Source of the DNA: Solobacterium moorei
GTDB lineage: Bacteria; Bacillota_I; Bacilli_A; Erysipelotrichales; Erysipelotrichaceae
Assembly (NCBI RefSeq): GCF_036323475.1
Contig: NZ_AP028934.1
Location: forward strand, 1,922,001 to 1,986,000
Reading direction: 5' to 3'
DNA: 64,000 bases
Shown: piece by piece, positions 59,545 through 64,000 of the stretch
How the letters are laid out: every line of letters starts with the position of its first letter
Position numbering within the stretch: position 1 is the stretch's first letter
Translations under genes and position numbers: made by a program
Notes under the pieces: model-generated
What the model saw: only the letters and a program-made list of their open reading frames with translations
What the model was told of the DNA's origin: nothing
Database searches by the model: none

Positions 59545-60426
59545 TTATCTGATCGTCTTCTGTCCATAATATCCATCAGATACTGGTAATTCTGGATATT
59601 TGGAGACAAATTCCTTTCTAACACTCTCGCCATCTTCCCCATCAAGTACACGACGATACATCCGTATCGCATCCAATAATGCAGCTTGTGGAATATAGTT
59701 TCCATACATTTCAAAACGCTGAATGCCTGCGTTTGAAAAAGGCTCTAACCACGCAAAGGATTCCTGCACAAAGTCCGTATAGATCATCATACCTGCTTCG
59801 TTTTCATATGCTGGCATCATACCATCACGCTTTTGTTCGCGAAGGTACAGATGGTGGTTATGATGTAACGGTTCCTCAATATTTGCGACTTCTTGATATG
59901 CCGTTAGTAATGGGCGCTTAGAAATACTCATCAGTAAGTATCCAAATACCTGGATACCACAATGGCGTACACTTGAGGCAATCTTCAAGATTTCCTCTTC
60001 TGTTAAAAGCGGTGAAATATTTACCGAATACATTCCTGTCGATAGCCAGAACTTTGCGTCTTCTGCGGAAGTCACTAAGGTTTCTGGACTGTAAATTAAC
60101 TTATCTTCCAACGATAACTCTTTAGCCACTTGATATAGACCAGGGTCTGCGATAATAATGCCATCAACACCCATCTCAAGTAATTGTTTAAGTTCTTGTT
60201 GTGCATGTTTGATTTCGCTTTGTGGAAACAGACGATTCATGAGCACAAACAGCTGTATCTGCATCAAACGTGCTTGCGTTAATAGTTCTTCAATCTGTGC
60301 AATTGAAAAAGTATGGAGTGAGCTAAATACTCCTCCTTCAAGTGCGACGATCACTTCATCTGCACCTACTTCTTTGAACAGTGCGATGTCTTCTTTTCTT
60401 TCACATGTAACTGATATTTTCTTCAT
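59545..60426 (-). CDS. trhP1: U32-family protein, TrhP1/YrrN-like partner
   Basis: The 293-residue protein is the shorter U32 member that accompanies YrrO-like proteins. It has the TIM-barrel start KISVTCERKEDIALFKEVGADEV, VDGIIIADPGL in the middle, and lacks the full Cys signature of the longer protein. The pair is thought to act as a complex in tRNA U34 hydroxylation. The next gene starts 5 bases later. This is the first gene of a coupled unit: trhP1, trhP2, SpoU. Confidence 0.82.
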   Translation of the reverse strand: MKKISVTCERKEDIALFKEVGADEVIVALEGGVFSSLHTFSIAQIEELLTQARLMQIQLFVLMNRLFPQSEIKHAQQELKQLLEMGVDGIIIADPGLYQVAKELSLEDKLIYSPETLVTSAEDAKFWLSTGMYSVNISPLLTEEEILKIASSVRHCGIQVFGYLLMSISKRPLLTAYQEVANIEEPLHHNHHLYLREQKRDGMMPAYENEAGMMIYTDFVQESFAWLEPFSNAGIQRFEMYGNYIPQAALLDAIRMYRRVLDGEDGESVRKEFVSKYPELPVSDGYYGQKTIR

Positions 60427-60462
60427 ACCACCCTATTATATCATGAATTCCATGCACACCAT

Positions 60463-60490
60463 TTGACATTGCACATACTTATGCTATATT
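60463..60490 (+). promoter_or_regulatory. Promoter of folT
   Basis: TTGACA (60463-60468), 16 bases, and TATATT (60485-60490) with an upstream TGC extended -10. The start would be near 60497, the first base of the riboswitch. Confidence 0.8.
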
Positions 60491-60496
60491 ATAGAC

Positions 60497-60563
60497 GTAA
60501 TTGGCGTTAAGTGCTGTTCGGGACGGGTCCTTACAGACGAAAAGCATTGCTTGCGGTCATTAC
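60497..60563 (+). ncRNA. Tetrahydrofolate (THF) riboswitch aptamer
   Basis: The segment has the THF-I core GGCGTTAAGTGC, a central GGGACGGGTCC stretch and a closing P1 helix GTAAT/ATTAC (60497-60501 with 60559-60563). It precedes a folate transporter gene, the usual THF riboswitch context, and starts at the predicted transcription start. Confidence 0.88.
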
Positions 60564-60582
60564 AACTCCCATTATGTGAATG

Positions 60583-60624
60583 AAAACCTTTCTTCACAAA
60601 TGGATGTGAAAGGAAGGTTTTTTT
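60583..60624 (+). terminator. Expression-platform hairpin overlapping the folT SD
   Basis: AAAACCTTTCTTCAC pairs with GTGAAAGGAAGGTTT (one bulge), followed by seven T. The 3' arm contains the SD AAGGAAGG of folT, so the hairpin can both terminate transcription and hide the ribosome site. Confidence 0.85.
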
Positions 60625-61203
60625 ATGTTTAACAAAGAATATTGGAATTCATCCGCTTCAAAACTAAAATCAGTAAAGTATCTTGCGTTAATGGGCGTGT
60701 TTATCGCACTGAAGATTGTGGCTTCTAAGCTATATTTCCCAGTATCCGAAAACTTAAAAGTAGGATTTGGCTTTGTACTACTCGCAATTGAATCATCGAT
60801 TCTTGGTCCGGTTGCTGGAGCACTATCCGCAATTATCACCGATAACCTAGGTTTCTTCTTAGGTGGTGGCGGTGTCTACTTTGCAGGGTACACCTTAACC
60901 CCAGTACTAGCGTGTTTGGTATGGTCATGTTTCCTATACAAGCAAAAGATTACTATTGTTAAGATTATCATTGCAAAACTCATCAATTCGTTATTTGTAA
61001 ATGTTTTGGTTGGATCTCTTTGGAGTTCTATGTTGTATGGGAAAGGCTATATTTTCTACTTTACAAAGAGCTTAATTAAGAATTCAGTCCTATTCCCTAT
61101 TGAGGTCATTCTATTAGTGATTGTATTTAATGCATTAGTGCCTGTACTCAAGCGTTCTAAGCTCATCGATTCATCCAATACATTCCCAATTCCTTGGCTT
61201 TAA
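60625..61203 (+). CDS. folT: ECF-type folate transporter S component FolT
   Basis: The 192-residue membrane protein has six helices and the ECF S-component pattern, starting LKSVKYLALMGVFIALKIV and with LGFGGG-type glycine loop (NLGFFLGGGGVYFAGYTL). Together with the shared energy module EcfAAT it imports folate. The THF riboswitch in front of it supports this assignment. The ATG at 60625 follows SD AAGGAAGG. It is a single-gene unit. Confidence 0.93.
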   Translation: MFNKEYWNSSASKLKSVKYLALMGVFIALKIVASKLYFPVSENLKVGFGFVLLAIESSILGPVAGALSAIITDNLGFFLGGGGVYFAGYTLTPVLACLVWSCFLYKQKITIVKIIIAKLINSLFVNVLVGSLWSSMLYGKGYIFYFTKSLIKNSVLFPIEVILLVIVFNALVPVLKRSKLIDSSNTFPIPWL

Positions 61204-61209
61204 TTCTAG

Positions 61210-61239
61210 CCTGCTGTAACATCAGCAGGTTTTCTTTTT
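61210..61239 (+). terminator. Terminator after folT
   Basis: CCTGCTG and CAGCAGG form a 7-bp stem with a 6-base loop, then TTTTCTTTTT. It is 7 bases past the stop. Confidence 0.9.
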
Positions 61240-61266
61240 GTATGCAGAAAATCATTGGTGTATAAT
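61238..61266 (+). promoter_or_regulatory. Promoter of the YggS-like gene
   Basis: TTGTAT, 17 bases, and a perfect TATAAT. The ATG at 61273 lies 6 bases after the -10, so the transcript should start at or within a base or two of the start codon. Confidence 0.75.
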
Positions 61267-61272
61267 TGCAAT

Positions 61273-61929
61273 ATGATAGAAAAACATTACTGGAAGATTA
61301 AGCAAGCAGCCTTAGATATTGATTTATGTGTTGTTTCCAAACATCACAGTATCGAAGAAATACAATCCTATTATGATGCAGGCGAAAGAATCTTTGCGGA
61401 AAACCGTGCCGCCGAACTGATTTTTAAGGCGGACACTCTACCAAAAGATATCGCTTGGCATTACATCGGTCATTTACAACGCAATAAAGTAAAAGAGATA
61501 TTACCTATTGTTTCATGTATTCAATCACTCGATAATATCGCCCTTGCGAAAGTTATTGAGAAAGAAGCGACTAAATTAAATCGTACAGTCAATGTCCTGA
61601 TTGAATTGCATTTAGCCGATGAGGATATCAATAAGAGCGGATTAGACCCAGCTGATGTGGATATGTTTACAAACTTCCTACTTCAGGAATGCCCACATAT
61701 ATCGATTCAGGGTTTAATGACGATGGGACCACACACAGAAGATACAGCGCGTATCCATGAAGTCTTTGCGAAAGCACAGGATATCTTCAAACATCTTCAA
61801 GAAACATTTGGCAAACAATACTTCCATACCCTTTCTATGGGTATGAGTCATGACTATCCAATCGCAATCGAACATGGTAGTACGATGTTGCGGATTGGAA
61901 CATATTTATTTGAGGAGAACGAATTATGA
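61273..61929 (+). CDS. YggS/PROSC-type PLP homeostasis protein
   Basis: The 218-residue TIM-barrel protein binds pyridoxal phosphate through the Lys in CVVSKHHSIE and has AENRAAELIFKAD, WHYIGHLQRNKV and SMGMSHDYPIAIEHGSTMLRIGTYLF, all typical of the YggS family. It is slightly shorter than Escherichia coli YggS. The family buffers free PLP. The start at 61273 is chosen because the -10 TATAAT lies only 6 bases upstream. The downstream aminotransferase gene overlaps by ATGA, giving a PLP-related operon. Confidence 0.92.
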   Translation: MIEKHYWKIKQAALDIDLCVVSKHHSIEEIQSYYDAGERIFAENRAAELIFKADTLPKDIAWHYIGHLQRNKVKEILPIVSCIQSLDNIALAKVIEKEATKLNRTVNVLIELHLADEDINKSGLDPADVDMFTNFLLQECPHISIQGLMTMGPHTEDTARIHEVFAKAQDIFKHLQETFGKQYFHTLSMGMSHDYPIAIEHGSTMLRIGTYLFEENEL

Positions 61930-63167
61930 CATTTACAAAAAAGAGCGCAAATCTAACTCCAATCGCAGATACAGTATTTACTGTCGTTGCGAAAGCAAAA
62001 GAAGATAAGCGTATCAATGGTGAAGAAAATGTAATTGATGCAACGATTGGTACACTTTGTGATAACGATGGAAACCTCGTTGCACTCAAGTCAGTATTTG
62101 ATCACTATGATGTAATCGACCACCGCGTAAAAGCTTCCTACGCCGCAAGCTTTGATGGAAATCCCAACTTCCGTAAAGATGTGTATGAATGGGTAACCCA
62201 AGGTAATAACCTATTGCTTGCACATAACGTTGTCGCAACACCAGGTGGCTCAGGTGCTGTCAGTTCTACCTTTACCTCTGTATTAGACGAAGGAGAAACT
62301 GTCATCATCCCAAATATTTCCTGGGGTAGTTATCGCTTGATGGCTACAGAAAACAACCTAAAAATTGCTGAATATGAACTCTTTGATGATGAAAATCATT
62401 TCAACATCGATTCTATCAAAGAAACTATACAGGAGGTAATGAAGACACAGGAACGCATTCTATTACTCATCAATGACCCTTGTGAAAATCCTACTGGCTA
62501 TACAATGAGCCATAAGGAATGGAAGGAAGTTATTGACTTTGTAAACGAGGTGTCAAAAACACATCCTATCGTTTTACTGGATGATATTGCATATATCGAT
62601 TATGCTTACAATACAGATACATCTCGTAAGTATATGGACATCTGGAATGGACTCAGTGAGAATGCCATGGTTATTGTTAGCTTCTCTTGTTCAAAGACGA
62701 TGACTTCCTATGGCTTACGTTGTGGAGCCGCTGTGATTCTCGCGCAAAAGGAAGAACCCGTTACAGAGATGAAGACAGTATTAGAAAAGAAAGCACGTGC
62801 TACTTGGTCTAATATTCCTAATGCCGCAATGGAAAACTTCAGTTGGGTTGTTAATGAAAACAAAGAAGAATTCCTCAAGGAAAAACAATTTTATATTGAT
62901 TTGATGAAAGAGCGCTCTTCTATTTTCCTAACAGAGGCACATCAAGTTGGACTAGCACATTACCCATTCCGCGAAGGCTTCTTCGTAACATTAAAAATCT
63001 ATGATAACGACCTATGCAAAAAAGTCCATGAAGCGTTCCTAGAGAATCATATTTATACAGTAAAAGTAAACCACGGCATTCGCGTTGGTTTATGTTCCCT
63101 ACCAAGCCATAAGATTTATGGTCTAGCAAAGAGAATGAAGGAGATTGAGGATACTATCCTCAAATAA
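61926..63167 (+). CDS. Class I/II PLP-dependent aminotransferase
   Basis: The 413-residue enzyme has the fold type I aminotransferase pattern: NDPCENPTGY carries the Asn that holds the cofactor, LLDDIAYIDY the Asp that pairs with the pyridine N, and SFSCSKTMTSYGLRCGA the PLP-linked Lys. GLCSLPSHKIYGLAKRM holds the C-terminal Arg-type region in a variant form. It removes or transfers an amino group from an amino acid; aromatic or aspartate-type substrates are possible. It overlaps the YggS-like gene (ATGA), so supply of PLP and its user are coexpressed. Confidence 0.88.
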   Translation: MTFTKKSANLTPIADTVFTVVAKAKEDKRINGEENVIDATIGTLCDNDGNLVALKSVFDHYDVIDHRVKASYAASFDGNPNFRKDVYEWVTQGNNLLLAHNVVATPGGSGAVSSTFTSVLDEGETVIIPNISWGSYRLMATENNLKIAEYELFDDENHFNIDSIKETIQEVMKTQERILLLINDPCENPTGYTMSHKEWKEVIDFVNEVSKTHPIVLLDDIAYIDYAYNTDTSRKYMDIWNGLSENAMVIVSFSCSKTMTSYGLRCGAAVILAQKEEPVTEMKTVLEKKARATWSNIPNAAMENFSWVVNENKEEFLKEKQFYIDLMKERSSIFLTEAHQVGLAHYPFREGFFVTLKIYDNDLCKKVHEAFLENHIYTVKVNHGIRVGLCSLPSHKIYGLAKRMKEIEDTILK

Positions 63168-63173
63168 AAAACT

Positions 63174-64000
63174 ATGCCAGCTGCAACGACACATGTTGAA
63201 TTTGCGAAGGATGTACTTCGCACAATGGATGAAGCACATGCAAGCATTATAACAAATAAAGGAATGTTTTATCTCGGCTCCCAAGGCCCAGATATGCTAT
63301 TCTTCTCAAGAGCTTCCCTTTTACCAGGATCCCTTAAAAAATATGGTGATTTAATGCATGATGAAAAGTGTGCTGAGTTCATCAAATACTTTGATAAGTA
63401 TAGTGAAAATGATTCTGATCTTAGAAGCTACTTCTATGGTTTCTTGTGCCACTATGCTTTGGATTCCACTGCACATCCATTAATCAATGCAGTCGCAAGA
63501 GATACACATATTCAAACAGGTTTACATGAAGGTTCTGCTCACGTCATTAGTGAAGCCAATATTGATGTATGGATGTTGCATCAGCGTGGAAGAAGGGAAC
63601 AATCCTATGATGTATTCAAATATATGAAGATTGATAAAGTATCTAAGTCCAAACTTGGATTAATGTATGCAGGAATGTTCCAAAATGTATTCAATCTTGA
63701 GATTAAACCTAGCCTATGTGCAGAATCTGCTACAGAAATTGTTCGTTATACAAAGTTCTTATATCCAACAAAGCTAAAATATGACTTATTATGTGCACTA
63801 GAAAAACAAATGAAAATACCACCCGTTTTATCCGGTATGGTACTATACAACAAGAATGATTTTAAGGTAGTGAACCTTGAACATAAATCCTATCCACTTC
63901 GTTACGACCTAAGTCGAGAGATTCATGCGTCATTTCCAGAATTATATGGTAAGGCAATTAATTTTGCCAAACGATTAATTGATACACGTAGTCCTGAAGA
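63174..64000 (+). CDS. Zinc-dependent phospholipase C-like protein (runs off right edge)
   Basis: A frame starting at 63174 (MPAATTHVEFAKDVLRTM) continues open to the window end, 275 codons so far. It resembles the zinc-dependent phospholipase C family: an early His, QGPDMLFF and GFLCHYALDSTAHP with Asp and His residues spaced as zinc ligands. No signal peptide is seen, unlike secreted enzymes. The start is 6 bases after the aminotransferase stop without a good SD, so it may be translated by coupling. The C-terminus lies outside the window. Confidence 0.78.
   Translation, partial: MPAATTHVEFAKDVLRTMDEAHASIITNKGMFYLGSQGPDMLFFSRASLLPGSLKKYGDLMHDEKCAEFIKYFDKYSENDSDLRSYFYGFLCHYALDSTAHPLINAVARDTHIQTGLHEGSAHVISEANIDVWMLHQRGRREQSYDVFKYMKIDKVSKSKLGLMYAGMFQNVFNLEIKPSLCAESATEIVRYTKFLYPTKLKYDLLCALEKQMKIPPVLSGMVLYNKNDFKVVNLEHKSYPLRYDLSREIHASFPELYGKAINFAKRLIDTRSPE

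Overview
The window is a piece of a low-GC Gram-positive chromosome. By gene content and protein style (groESL with HrcA-type operators, a Phe T-box, a THF riboswitch, ECF folate transport, AdhE, GH101/GH112 glycan use, IS1634- and IS30-type elements) it looks like a host-associated, fermentative Bacillota. Erysipelotrichaceae is my best guess, but that is inference from gene style and not from a marker gene. No rRNA, tRNA or CRISPR array was seen. Most genes left of about 60 kb are on the minus strand.

Layout. 1-12.2 kb is housekeeping and small metabolism: a PfkB kinase cut by the left edge, rhodanese, a double histidine phosphatase, M18 aminopeptidase, HflX, GNAT, amidohydrolase, a MacB-like ABC transporter, thioredoxin, NagB and an aldose-epimerase homologue. 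12.2-19.4 kb is an accessory island: two IS30-family transposases, an IS1634-family element flanked by a 258-bp perfect direct repeat, and an unrecognised secreted protein/lipoprotein gene pair. 19.4-27.2 kb holds pta, a NusG_II-type pseudogene, a HAD phosphatase, groESL with two operator-like repeats, and two large membrane proteins of the GT-C type.

27.5-41.2 kb is a mucin O-glycan (core 1, galacto-N-biose) utilisation locus. It encodes a secreted GH101 endo-alpha-N-acetylgalactosaminidase, a GH112 phosphorylase, a complete ABC sugar importer with its own ATPase, a 55-aa membrane protein inside the operon and a divergent AraC-type regulator. CcpA-type cre sites lie before both the importer operon and the GH101 gene. 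The expected flow is extracellular release of Gal-beta-1,3-GalNAc, import as the disaccharide, and intracellular phosphorolysis to Gal-1-P and GalNAc.

41.2-64 kb continues with T-box-controlled pheST, a decayed DUF4143-type ATPase, a heterodimeric ABC exporter next to a LytTR two-component system, a frameshifted GNAT, an S51-like protein lacking the serine, acylphosphatase, adhE with Rex- and cre-like sites, and a cluster of RNA-modification genes (two SpoU methyltransferases and a U32 pair). After it come folT under a THF riboswitch, a PLP-binding protein gene with a predicted leaderless mRNA, an aminotransferase, and a zinc-dependent phospholipase C-like gene cut by the right edge.
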